A DNA stretch of 64,000 nt from an uncultured Fibrobacter sp. (GTDB lineage: Bacteria; Fibrobacterota; Fibrobacteria; Fibrobacterales; Fibrobacteraceae): the NCBI RefSeq assembly GCF_947166265.1, contig NZ_CAMVDO010000001.1, forward strand, positions 62,001 to 126,000. The letters are read 5' to 3'. Below the pieces are notes generated by a model. That model searched no databases. It had not been told where the DNA came from and saw only the letters and a list, made by a program, of their open reading frames with translations. Shown in pieces: positions 42,388-51,160 of this stretch; position 1 is the stretch's first letter; each line of letters begins with the position of its first letter. Both the position numbers and the translations under genes were made by a program.

Positions 42388-43170
42388 CTATTGGAGCAAT
42401 TCTGCAACCAGATGAATCGACGCACGGATTTCCACGGAATCCGCCACTGCAGTAAGGTTGTCGGCACCGGCCGCATCAAAGGACGCGTATTTCGCACCCA
42501 GAACATTTCCCATGAGAGAACGTCCATAGACTACCCCGCTCGGGCCATTTTCACTCACCGAAAGGACTCGTCCCAACTTGCCCCCCACACTTTCGGCATA
42601 GCTGGTCGCCTTTTCAAGCGCCTTTTTCCCGGCCGTATGGATAATTTCCCTTTTCAGTTCGGCCTCGTTCTTGAGAGATGCCGTCGTATGGTTGATTTCG
42701 ACATCCAGTTCGGCAGAAAGCACCGCAATAACGGCAGCCGCCGTTACCCTGGAAGAAGTCCTGATAGCAAAATACTGACACACGACATAGCCCGTAAGGC
42801 TGCGCGTCCCCTTGTCATAGGACCATTCCTTACGCATTTCGACACTGTTCTGTTCAATGTCCCCTTCCGTAACGTCCAGGCTATTCAACTGACTAAAGAT
42901 AGACGCACGGCGGCTAGTCAACTGCTTAAACAGAAGTTCCTTGTCCTTACCATGCAGCTCCAGCATGGCAACCGTCACGAACTCGTTCGCCTCGTACTTC
43001 TTGGATTCCGACACCTGTACCTCGACAGAAGGAACCGCAGAGGAGTTCCCCATACGCGGAATCATCTGCGAAAGCCTTTCCGCAGAGGAATCATCCCTAT
43101 CCACCGAAACCACGATGAAGGCGACAAAAATCAAGAGGACAATAACGAAGGGCAGCAACTTATTGGACAT
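42388..43170 (-). CDS. SIMPL-domain (DUF541) protein
   Basis: 260 residues from MSNKLLPFVIVLLIFVAFIVV; this start has TAGGAG upstream, although the frame extends to 43224. A single N-terminal membrane anchor is followed by a SIMPL domain: VTVAMLELHGKDKELLFKQL, RREWSYDKGTRSLTGYVV-like segment, AGKKALEKATSYAESVGGKLG. It likely sits in the periplasm or outer face of the membrane. It overlaps the symporter gene upstream by 11 bases, so the two are cotranscribed. Function of the family is unclear. Confidence 0.8.
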   Translation of the reverse strand: MSNKLLPFVIVLLIFVAFIVVSVDRDDSSAERLSQMIPRMGNSSAVPSVEVQVSESKKYEANEFVTVAMLELHGKDKELLFKQLTSRRASIFSQLNSLDVTEGDIEQNSVEMRKEWSYDKGTRSLTGYVVCQYFAIRTSSRVTAAAVIAVLSAELDVEINHTTASLKNEAELKREIIHTAGKKALEKATSYAESVGGKLGRVLSVSENGPSGVVYGRSLMGNVLGAKYASFDAAGADNLTAVADSVEIRASIHLVAELLQ

Positions 43171-44665
43171 GGTTACTCCTATTGTTAAACAGATTTGCAA
43201 TTCCATTGACAAGCATAGCAACAACGACAGTCGTCGTCATGCTGATAAAGGGCATCCAGGGCCAGCTGAAGATTCCGCCCAACACGGCAGGCACTCCAAA
43301 CGCAGGAATCCCCTGCACAAGAATCAGGCTTCCCATGCCGCAAAGAACAGCGACAATCACGACCCATCCCCGAAGCTTGTTCATACCTACGCCAAAGAGC
43401 TTATCGCCAAAGAAGGCGAGCAGGAACATGCCCAGGAGCGGCCCCGTGAACAGCCCCGTAAAGAACAGGGCATTCTTGAGAAGACTCCCCTGCTGGGTTG
43501 CGGCAAAAAGTGCAAAAAAGATACCGAGAACACCCCATACGACCGTCCAAATCTTAGCTCGCTTGAGGCCGCCAATTCCCTCGTTTTCACCCCAGCCCAG
43601 GATATCGCGTTCGGAGGTGTTCCCCAGCGAATTGATGGCACTCGAAAGGCTACTCATGGCCGCGGCACAAATCGCCGCCACGATAAGGCCAGTAACGCCC
43701 GCCGGAAGCCCGTTCACAATGAAATACGGAAAGACGTCGTTCTGTCCCAGACCTTCGGGAAGGCTTGCCACGTGCGCCTTCTGGTAGTAGACATAGAGGG
43801 CGGCGCCCACCCAGTAAAAGAGAATAGAGACCGCACAGCCGAGCACCATCGAAAGCACACTCGAACGGTTCGCCGCCTTGACATCCTTGCAACTGAGGTA
43901 ACGCTGCACGAACTGCTGGTCGCAGCCACGGATCGCAATTTCAAGAATCGCGTAGGCAAGCCCCGCCGACACCAGCGTACGGGCATTCGAAATATCCATC
44001 GAGGCATCCCACCACTTGGTCTTTCCCGCCTCGGAGGCGAGTGTGGCCATTTCGCCGAATCCGCCGACAGAATTCGCAATCACCAAAAGCACCAGGACGC
44101 CGCCACCAAAGAACACGCAGAACTGCATCACGTCGGTCCAGATGACCGCCTTGATGCCACCAAACCACGTATAGAATATGGCCACCGCGGCAGACACGAT
44201 AGTGGCAAGTTTAAGGTCGATATGCAGAATCTGCGCAAGCACCAGCGACGGAGCAAACAAAAGGATTCCCGTACGGAGTAGCAAATGCAGGCAGTAGAAA
44301 ACGGCAGCAAGCCTGCGGACCGATTTCGAGAAACGCACCTCGAACAGCTCATAGGCGCTATTGATTCCCGAACTGCGGAATCGGGGGATAAAGACGAAGC
44401 CGACAACCACGATGCTGATAAGCGCTCCTATCTGGAACATCAGGAACGTCATGTTGTCGCCATACACATCGGCAGGCGCCCCGAGGAAAGTCGTCGCGCT
44501 CACCGACGTTGCAATCAGGCTGATGCCCACGGCCACCCACGGAATGGAACCGCCGCCGAGCATGTATTCCTTAAGGTTCTTGTTGCCACGAGAGACGAAC
44601 AGGCCTATGGCAACGGAGAGCAACAGGTAAAGGACAAGAACAATCCAATCGAGAAGGGTAAACAT
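43160..44665 (-). CDS. Sodium:solute symporter (SSS family)
   Basis: 501 residues with about 13 membrane helices. It opens with LLDWIVLVLYLLLSVAIGLF, then GGGSIPWVAVGISLIATSVS, the SSS-family Na+-site region, and AAAMSSLSSAINSLGN, the conserved helix-8 Ser motif. Substrate cannot be told from sequence (sugars, sialic acid or small organic acids are possible). It overlaps the SIMPL gene. Confidence 0.9.
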   Translation of the reverse strand: MFTLLDWIVLVLYLLLSVAIGLFVSRGNKNLKEYMLGGGSIPWVAVGISLIATSVSATTFLGAPADVYGDNMTFLMFQIGALISIVVVGFVFIPRFRSSGINSAYELFEVRFSKSVRRLAAVFYCLHLLLRTGILLFAPSLVLAQILHIDLKLATIVSAAVAIFYTWFGGIKAVIWTDVMQFCVFFGGGVLVLLVIANSVGGFGEMATLASEAGKTKWWDASMDISNARTLVSAGLAYAILEIAIRGCDQQFVQRYLSCKDVKAANRSSVLSMVLGCAVSILFYWVGAALYVYYQKAHVASLPEGLGQNDVFPYFIVNGLPAGVTGLIVAAICAAAMSSLSSAINSLGNTSERDILGWGENEGIGGLKRAKIWTVVWGVLGIFFALFAATQQGSLLKNALFFTGLFTGPLLGMFLLAFFGDKLFGVGMNKLRGWVVIVAVLCGMGSLILVQGIPAFGVPAVLGGIFSWPWMPFISMTTTVVVAMLVNGIANLFNNRSNHVQ

Positions 44666-44688
44666 AGTTGGAAGTAGGAATTAAGGAT

Positions 44689-44752
44689 GTCATCCTGGAG
44701 CGCAGCAACGGGATCCAGCACAGGATTTTCCCCTGCGGTCGAGAATGACGTT
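44689..44752. repeat. Dispersed repeat with GTCATCCTGG and GAGAATGACG ends
   Basis: An imperfect palindrome-like unit, TGTCATCCTGGAGCGCAGCA to CGGTCGAGAATGACG, between the symporter gene and the GGDEF gene. Its ends belong to the same GTCATCC/GGATGAC style as the other repeats. Confidence 0.55.
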
Positions 44753-44757
44753 TCTAG

Positions 44758-46578
44758 TTAAACTGCCGCAGGTTCGGGTTCAGTGGCCTGGAACTGCACT
44801 ACCTGGTTACGGCCGCCTTCCTTGGCACGGTAAAGCGCCTGGTCGGCATTGTTGACCGCCTTCTGCAAGTCCCCGTTAAAGCCCGGCGAAAGAAGGAACG
44901 CACCGATACTCACCGTTACGCGCAAAGGTTCCGCCTGGTGCACGTCAAAGACCAGTTTCTGCACCGACTTACGGATGCGTTCAGCCGTTTCGACCATCCC
45001 CTCGGCATCGGTGTCGATCAGGGCAACCACGAATTCTTCGCCACCGAAACGCGCCACGATGTCGATATCGCCGCGGATTTCCTTGCTGATGGTGTCGGCA
45101 ATTCCCTTGATGACCACATCGCCAATCGGATGCCCGTACGTATCGTTTACACTCTTGAAATGGTCAATATCCATCATCAAAACACCGATACTGTACTGGT
45201 TGCGGTCCGCGCGGCTCTTTTCGGCACGCAGCTTTTCGAACATCGTCTTCTTGTTGATAAGCCCGGTATGTCCGTCGCGCATGGCCTGTTCACAGCCCTG
45301 TTCAAACTTGCAGGCACGGTCGTATGCAAAGCCTGCCACACTCGCAAACGCCTTGAGCAGCTCCTTTTCATGATCGTTATAGGGCATGGGGCTGCTGCTT
45401 TCAAGGCAAATCGCGATTTCGGCCATTTCGGCATCGTGCTTTGCCGCAATAGGCATCACAAAAATCTGGCGCAGGTTCAGGTTCCTCTTTTCGGAATCGT
45501 TCAGGCGCGGCACGTAATCCTTGAACCCAGGCGCAAAGCTACGTTCTATAGGACGGTTGCGCATGATCGACAGCACGAAAATGCCCTTGTCCGAAAGCGT
45601 GAAGCGCTTGTTCAGGAACTGTTCGGAATCCACGCCGTCACAGAAGACCACGCGGCCATTCATCTCTTCGTCCTTGTCGAGAGCAAGAATCGTCAGGCGG
45701 TCGTAGGCCATATTCGCCTTGACGTAATTGATGATTTCCTTATAGATATCCTTGACTGACATGGTCTTGAAGAACTTGCGCAAGTAGTTGTAAAGTCCAC
45801 TATACTGCTGCAGGGCGATATGCTTCTGCGCCGAATAGAATCCCTTGTAGTCGAGCATGGAGATGGCACTAGCCACAAAGCTGAGTGCACGCGCCGTCAT
45901 GTCATTAAAGGCATTCGGGTAAGTAGAATCCAGCACCACGGCACCTACGCGGATGCCGCTACCGTGATCCACCAGGGGAACGGCCACCACGGACTTGATC
46001 GGGGTCGAATCCACGTAATACTGCAGGCTTTTCGCTCCCGGCAAATCCCCTTCAAGGAGCCTTGTCACACCGGAACGGAAAAGCTGGCTCAAGAGCCCGG
46101 ACGTTTCCGAAATACGGGCGGAGGGGTTCACCGAGATTTCCTTGTCGTTCACAAAGTTACGCACCCCCCATTCCCTGGGGTTGTCGAACTGGGTAAAAAC
46201 CAGAGCGGAATTCACATGGGGCACGACCGACTTGAGGGCGAGGAGCATATCGGTCATCGCACGGTTAATGTCGGCATTGGCACGCGCCCACACCTGGCTC
46301 ACCTTGAGGGCGGCCTCGGGTTCGTTCGCCATGCCGTTACTGTTGCGGAATTCCGAACGCAGATCGGGGGCAACCTCGGGAATGGCCCCCGTCGCACGTC
46401 CCTTGATAATCATCGGAAGGGAACCCGTCGACGACGGACCCGCGAGGCGCGGACGGTTCAGGCAGGCAAGCACAAAGGCCACCACCGCAAAGGGAATCAA
46501 GAACAGGAGCATTCCCCCCTGGAACGCAAGGCCAATAAAGAGCCCCGCAACGACGAACAATACCTCAGCAACAGCCAT
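44758..46578 (-). CDS. GGDEF-domain diguanylate cyclase with GAF-like domains
   Basis: 606 residues. Two N-terminal membrane helices (~1-42) precede two GAF-like regions (~75-220 and ~255-420). The C-terminal GGDEF domain has DIDHFKSVNDTYGHPIGD and the active-site RFGGEEFVVAL, so cyclic-di-GMP synthesis is expected. The Arg of the usual RxxD inhibitory site is replaced by Gly (GDIDIVARF), so product inhibition may be weak. It starts 10 bases after lptG, suggesting cotranscription. Confidence 0.88.
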   Translation of the reverse strand: MAVAEVLFVVAGLFIGLAFQGGMLLFLIPFAVVAFVLACLNRPRLAGPSSTGSLPMIIKGRATGAIPEVAPDLRSEFRNSNGMANEPEAALKVSQVWARANADINRAMTDMLLALKSVVPHVNSALVFTQFDNPREWGVRNFVNDKEISVNPSARISETSGLLSQLFRSGVTRLLEGDLPGAKSLQYYVDSTPIKSVVAVPLVDHGSGIRVGAVVLDSTYPNAFNDMTARALSFVASAISMLDYKGFYSAQKHIALQQYSGLYNYLRKFFKTMSVKDIYKEIINYVKANMAYDRLTILALDKDEEMNGRVVFCDGVDSEQFLNKRFTLSDKGIFVLSIMRNRPIERSFAPGFKDYVPRLNDSEKRNLNLRQIFVMPIAAKHDAEMAEIAICLESSSPMPYNDHEKELLKAFASVAGFAYDRACKFEQGCEQAMRDGHTGLINKKTMFEKLRAEKSRADRNQYSIGVLMMDIDHFKSVNDTYGHPIGDVVIKGIADTISKEIRGDIDIVARFGGEEFVVALIDTDAEGMVETAERIRKSVQKLVFDVHQAEPLRVTVSIGAFLLSPGFNGDLQKAVNNADQALYRAKEGGRNQVVQFQATEPEPAAV

Positions 46579-46588
46579 ATTTATCCCA

Positions 46589-47728
46589 TTATAACCGGAA
46601 AGAACGATACAGCATCACGACAGATACGCCACCGTAAACAAAGTGACTAATCCACGCCGCCCAGAAAGGCGATAGTGCACCATTTTCTCCCATCTTTAAA
46701 CCAATTCTTTCAAGGATATAATAGCTAAAAACAATCAACAGGCCAACCCCGAACTTCTGGGAAAGGCCCCCAGAACGGCTATACCGGTGGCAAAGGGCGG
46801 CCCCGATCAAAAGAACGATCAAATTCATCCAGTGAGCGGATCTCTTAAACTCAAGGGCGGTCTCCATGGCACGCGTATCTTCACCGGAACGGCGCAGCAC
46901 GTTGATTCGCGCCTTCACCATCTTGGAATCCATTTCGTCTGCCGTCTGGCGCTCGTTAATCAGGTCGTTCGGATGGGTTCCTACCTTATTGCAAATCTTT
47001 TCATGCGTAATCGGGTAGACGTTCACCGAGCCGTCCTTGTTGAATTCGCGACGGTTCCCCTTTTCGAACTGCCAGCATCCCGGTGGCGGGTCAACACTTT
47101 CGAGCCTCGCCAGCGAGTCGAGGGAATCGGCAGGGGGTGTTTCTACCCAACGGACCATCTTGGCGTCATAGCGTTCCTGCAGGCGCCCCTGGTCCCTCAA
47201 GAGCAGCACCACGTCACGGCCGAGGCGGCTCTTGCCCGAATAATGCCTAAAGAACCAGCTCGCGCGTTCGCTATCGATAAAGGTAAAATCGCGTTTTTCC
47301 TTGATGCGCGGATTCTTCTTTTTCTGGGCGTTGGTTTCCATCGTTTCGAGGCGCTTGTGGTTTGCGTCAGGGAGCCAGAGTTCGCTCATTTCGTAGGAGC
47401 CTATCGACACGAGGACACCGAAAATAAAAATCGGGAAAAGCGTTTTCAGGGGACTCTGCCCCGAGCTCTGCATGGCACTCGTCTCCAGGTGACGCGCCAT
47501 ATTCCCCACCGAGGCCAGCACGGCGATAAAAAGGGCGACCGGCGTAATCAGGTACACCATGTAGGGAATGTAGCTTACATAGTATTCTACCGCATCCTTG
47601 GTATCGCGGGCAAGCCAGGTCTTGATATTTCCAACAAAGTCAATGACCGCAAACATGAGGATTGCGCCCAGAAGCACCAGCAGGAACATCTTCATGAAGT
47701 TCCACATCATGTAACGGGTGAACTTCAT
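46589..47728 (-). CDS. lptG: LPS export permease LptG family
   Basis: 379 residues; YjgP/YjgQ family inner-membrane protein of the LptB2FG transporter that extracts lipopolysaccharide. Helices 1-3 (MFLLVLLGAILMFAVIDFVG; LITPVALFIAVLASVGNMAR) and three C-terminal helices flank a periplasmic domain. SSGQSPLKTLFPIFIFG follows the coupling helix. Its ATG overlaps the lptF stop by 4 bases. The F/G assignment rests on order and length and could be swapped. Confidence 0.8.
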   Translation of the reverse strand: MKFTRYMMWNFMKMFLLVLLGAILMFAVIDFVGNIKTWLARDTKDAVEYYVSYIPYMVYLITPVALFIAVLASVGNMARHLETSAMQSSGQSPLKTLFPIFIFGVLVSIGSYEMSELWLPDANHKRLETMETNAQKKKNPRIKEKRDFTFIDSERASWFFRHYSGKSRLGRDVVLLLRDQGRLQERYDAKMVRWVETPPADSLDSLARLESVDPPPGCWQFEKGNRREFNKDGSVNVYPITHEKICNKVGTHPNDLINERQTADEMDSKMVKARINVLRRSGEDTRAMETALEFKRSAHWMNLIVLLIGAALCHRYSRSGGLSQKFGVGLLIVFSYYILERIGLKMGENGALSPFWAAWISHFVYGGVSVVMLYRSFRL

Positions 47729-49137
47729 CCGAACCTCCTGCCGAAAAAGCCGAAGATGTTCTTGAAGAAACGCCCCACGGCACGAATCGCCCTGAAGAAC
47801 TTGGAATCCCCCGAGAACCGGTCACGAACCATCGCAATCGTAATGAATATACCGAACGAACCGATAATGATATTCGACGCCCACATGGCAAGAATCGGAT
47901 TGATAAGCAACCTATCCGCCATATTTTCGCCCCCGATCAGGCAAATCCAGTAAATCACGAAGAACGAAAGACTGTAAAGGATACCCGTACCGATGCCACC
48001 CTTGCGAGCCATGATACCGAGAGGCGCCCCGATTAGGATAAAGATAAAGCAGGCAAAGCCCGTACTGTATTTCTTGTGGATTTCGACCGTGTACTGCGCC
48101 TTGCGCTTGAGTTCCGCTTCCATGCGACCGTACAGGCGTTCCGTGGTACGAAGGGAAGAAATTTCCTGGATGCGAATGCGCTGCAAGGACCTGCGACGCT
48201 GGATGGAATCCAGGGCTACGCCGCTTTTCACCTCGCTTGGGACAATCGAATCCCCAAGGATATTTTCCTTCATTGCAACTAGCGTACTCAAGCGAGACTC
48301 GAGAGCCTGCGTCTTGGCCTCGTCGTATTTCTTTTCGGCATCTTCCACGACTTCCGTCATCATTTCGATAGGCATTTCGCGGTCGCTCCTGTAGTTCCTG
48401 CTACGGCGTTCCAGGCGGTCATCGACGTTTTTCATGGCGAGGTCTTGCGAGAAGAAGCGGATTCGGAAATAGTTTTCGGGGTTGTCCGCATCGGTCATGT
48501 GCGTTTCGCCACTGCGCAAGCGGAGCATGAGCGTTGCCCCGTTATCGGCATATTCCATGGTCGCGCTATCGGCGTACACAATGCGCGGAGCCCCGCGCCG
48601 TTCCATTTCAAAGATCTGGATTCCGTACAAAGTTCCCGACACCGGATCGATATGGCTCACCCACAGCTGTACATCGGGAAACTGAGTGATAAGCCTACCC
48701 GCATCGATAAACACGTGCGGTTTCTTTCGCGACACGGCATTCATGAGTTCCACCGAACGGTGGTTTGCCTCGGGCAGCACCCAGTTGTTAAAGACCACCA
48801 TCAGGACCGATATCAACATCGAGACAATCAGCACCGGGCGCATCAGCGAAAGAGGCGAAACGCCCGCCGCCTTGCAGGCCGTAATTTCCTGGTCTCCCGA
48901 AAGACGTCCAAACGCCATAAGGCTTGCCACAAGGACCGCCATCGGAATCGAAAGCGAAAGCATCCAGGCGAGGTTCAAGGCAAAAATTTCAAGAACCGTC
49001 GAGGCCGGAAGCCCCTTGGAAAGCACGTTGTCGAGGATTTTTACAAGGAAGTCCACCACGAACAGGAACGTTATGCCGAAAAGGGCCGCCAAAAATGGGG
49101 CTATCAGCTCTTTCAACACATAGCGGACTAGAATCAT
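47725..49137 (-). CDS. lptF: LPS export permease LptF family
   Basis: 470 residues; partner of LptG. MILVRYVLKELIAPFLAALF starts helix 1; SIPMAVLVASLMAFGRLSGDQEITACKAAG is the conserved region (split here into two motifs around SGDQE). The periplasmic domain is longer than in LptG, with a charged coiled part (~255-330), and the C-terminus has a basic tail. It is divergent from the bamD-like gene across a 65-base promoter region (49138-49202). Confidence 0.82.
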   Translation of the reverse strand: MILVRYVLKELIAPFLAALFGITFLFVVDFLVKILDNVLSKGLPASTVLEIFALNLAWMLSLSIPMAVLVASLMAFGRLSGDQEITACKAAGVSPLSLMRPVLIVSMLISVLMVVFNNWVLPEANHRSVELMNAVSRKKPHVFIDAGRLITQFPDVQLWVSHIDPVSGTLYGIQIFEMERRGAPRIVYADSATMEYADNGATLMLRLRSGETHMTDADNPENYFRIRFFSQDLAMKNVDDRLERRSRNYRSDREMPIEMMTEVVEDAEKKYDEAKTQALESRLSTLVAMKENILGDSIVPSEVKSGVALDSIQRRRSLQRIRIQEISSLRTTERLYGRMEAELKRKAQYTVEIHKKYSTGFACFIFILIGAPLGIMARKGGIGTGILYSLSFFVIYWICLIGGENMADRLLINPILAMWASNIIIGSFGIFITIAMVRDRFSGDSKFFRAIRAVGRFFKNIFGFFGRRFG

Positions 49138-49202
49138 CTTTTCTTGAATTACAAAATTTTCTACTTTACGGGTGTAAAATTAGAATTAACCAAAGAAAAA
49201 AA

Positions 49203-50057
49203 ATGAAGCTGTTCAAGAATATCCCCCTATTCCTTTACCTTTTGGCGTCCGCCGTAGCCCTGATCGGCTGTTCCTCCAGCGGACAGACCAAAATGAAACA
49301 TACCGAATGGTGCAGGATCCGTTTCGAAAACGCCGAAGAACTTTTCAAGAAAGGAAAGTACGGACGTACAACAGACAAACTCGAAGAAATTCTTTCGACC
49401 TGTGCCGGCACGGGATACATGGAACAGGCCCAGTTCCTGATGGCAGAAAGCTATTTCAACATGGAAGACTGGATCGAGGCGCGTGGCGAATACGGTAGCT
49501 TCATCTTGAACTTCCCGGGTTCTCCCTTTATCGAGACCGCCGAATTCCGCAAGGCCGTTTCCTCGTTCAACATGGAATTCCGCGTGAGCCGCGACGAAGC
49601 GAATACGACCGTTGCCATGAAGGACTTCGAACGCTATCTGTCGAACTACCCCGAATCCCCGTTACGTGACTCGGTGAACTACTACTACAACCTGCTGGTG
49701 GAGCGCCTCGCCGAAAAGGAATTCCAGACCGCAAGGCTCTATATGCGAATGGACAAGTACCAGGCTGCAGTCATATACCTCAAGGAATTTTTGGAAACCT
49801 ACCCCAACAGCAAGCGCCACACCGAAGCCCTGTTCATGATTACCGAGGCCTACAACGAACTCGACCAGTTCGAAACGGCAAAACTCTACCTGAACATTGC
49901 GCGCAACGAGGCCTCGCCCGACGACAAGGACATCCAGAAGAGAATCGAAAAGAACGAAAAGGCGATCAACAAGTCCGAAATCGCCTTCGCCAAGCGCATG
50001 AAAAAGGATTCGCAGAAGAAGAGATTCTGGAAAGAAGACCGGCAGATGCAGAACTAA
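49203..50057 (+). CDS. bamD: BamD-like outer membrane assembly lipoprotein
   Basis: 284 residues from MKLFKNIPLFLYLLASAVAL with lipobox LIGCSS. Tetratricopeptide-like repeats follow: RFENAEELFKKGKYGRTTDK, AQFLMAESYFNMEDWIEARG, and ARLYMRMDKYQAAVIYLKEF, as in BamD/YfiO, which supports beta-barrel insertion by BamA. A charged coiled C-terminal tail ends ...FWKEDRQMQN. The frame runs upstream through lptF, but the lipoprotein start is at 49203. Confidence 0.82.
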   Translation: MKLFKNIPLFLYLLASAVALIGCSSSGQTKMKHTEWCRIRFENAEELFKKGKYGRTTDKLEEILSTCAGTGYMEQAQFLMAESYFNMEDWIEARGEYGSFILNFPGSPFIETAEFRKAVSSFNMEFRVSRDEANTTVAMKDFERYLSNYPESPLRDSVNYYYNLLVERLAEKEFQTARLYMRMDKYQAAVIYLKEFLETYPNSKRHTEALFMITEAYNELDQFETAKLYLNIARNEASPDDKDIQKRIEKNEKAINKSEIAFAKRMKKDSQKKRFWKEDRQMQN

Positions 50058-50085
50058 GGGAATTCGGATTGAAAATATTGGAGTG

Positions 50086-50120
50086 TCATCCTGAGCGAGT
50101 GTAACGAGTCGAAGGATCTA
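50086..50120 (+). repeat. Dispersed repeat abutting a TTG start
   Basis: GTCATCCTGAGCGAGTGTAA then CGAGTCGAAGGATCT: the exact reverse complement of most of 31381-31414. It ends 5 bases before the TTG start at 50126, and its AAGGA is the only ribosome-site-like stretch. Confidence 0.8.
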
Positions 50121-50125
50121 AGAAG

Positions 50126-51160
50126 TTGAGAATTCTTTTACACATTCTCCTTGTGGCAGTCTTAGCCGCAACAGTCATGGCCGACGAAGAGACTTCGACT
50201 CGCGACCGTTCCAAGCTGTCCGTCTTTTTGCAGCCCGCCGTTTCCTTTTTGGATTTTCCCGAACGTGAATATTTCCAGAACGCCGTCGATACGCTCTACT
50301 ACAGCTTTAAGGAAGACGCCCTGACCGAAAGCGAATCGCTAAACGTCGCAAAGCAGGATTTTCAGAAGGTGAATTTCTGCTTTCCCCTTTCGGCCGGACT
50401 CCAGTACCAGATTTTTCCGGATAACTTCGTAAGCGTCGGGGTAAGCTTTATCTACGACCACGAATCGGTGGTCCTTACGGACCGCAAAAGCCGTTCCCAC
50501 AACTACAGCTACACCATTCAGGGCATGCCCCTTTTCCTGGAATACAGGATCGGCATTCCGAGAAATCTCATGACCCTTTCGGGAGAAAGCCTGTTCAGCG
50601 TCGCCGTGCGCTGGTACTGGGTGCTTCCCGGCACAGAAATCTACACCACCTGGGGTGGGCTCGAAGCGGAAACGCCCCTACTTGGAGCAGGCTTTGGCGT
50701 AAGCATCGGCTATCTTATCGCGAACTGGAAGAACTTCAACATTTACGGGGATATCGGCTACAGTTCCATCAAGGTGCAATCCAACGAAATGTTTTCCGAC
50801 ATCGTTCCCGACGGTCCCGAAAAGAAGGCGAAGTGGAACATCGGAGGACTTACGATGCAGGTGCGCATAGGCTTTGGCCTTTGGAACGAACCTGAACCCA
50901 TCGAAGAAGATGACGATAACGACAAGCCGACGGAACAGACGACCGAAAAGGTTACCCAAACAACGTTGCCGCCGCCACCGCCCGGAAACAATGCTTCCGT
51001 AGACGAAGCAACCACAGGCGAAAGCGCAAAACCTGCAGAACCGCCTGCCAGCGAACCCGTGGAACAGGCAGCAAAAGAACCTGTAGAAAAGAACGAACCC
51101 GCCGCAGAAAAAGAGCCGACCGCAGCACCCTCGACCGACAAGAATTCCCCGGAGGAATAA
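50126..51160 (+). CDS. Outer-membrane barrel-like protein with Pro/Glu-rich tail
   Basis: 344 residues. It starts at TTG, with signal peptide MRILLHILLVAVLAATVMA. The body (~20-265) has barrel-like strands (PLSAGLQYQIFPDNFVSVGV, GAGFGVSIGYLIANWKNFNI). The last ~75 residues are low-complexity Pro/Ala/Glu/Lys (TTLPPPPPGNNASVDEATTG onward), reminiscent of peptidoglycan- or partner-binding linkers. Its stop overlaps the next ATG by one base. Confidence 0.7.
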   Translation: MRILLHILLVAVLAATVMADEETSTRDRSKLSVFLQPAVSFLDFPEREYFQNAVDTLYYSFKEDALTESESLNVAKQDFQKVNFCFPLSAGLQYQIFPDNFVSVGVSFIYDHESVVLTDRKSRSHNYSYTIQGMPLFLEYRIGIPRNLMTLSGESLFSVAVRWYWVLPGTEIYTTWGGLEAETPLLGAGFGVSIGYLIANWKNFNIYGDIGYSSIKVQSNEMFSDIVPDGPEKKAKWNIGGLTMQVRIGFGLWNEPEPIEEDDDNDKPTEQTTEKVTQTTLPPPPPGNNASVDEATTGESAKPAEPPASEPVEQAAKEPVEKNEPAAEKEPTAAPSTDKNSPEE

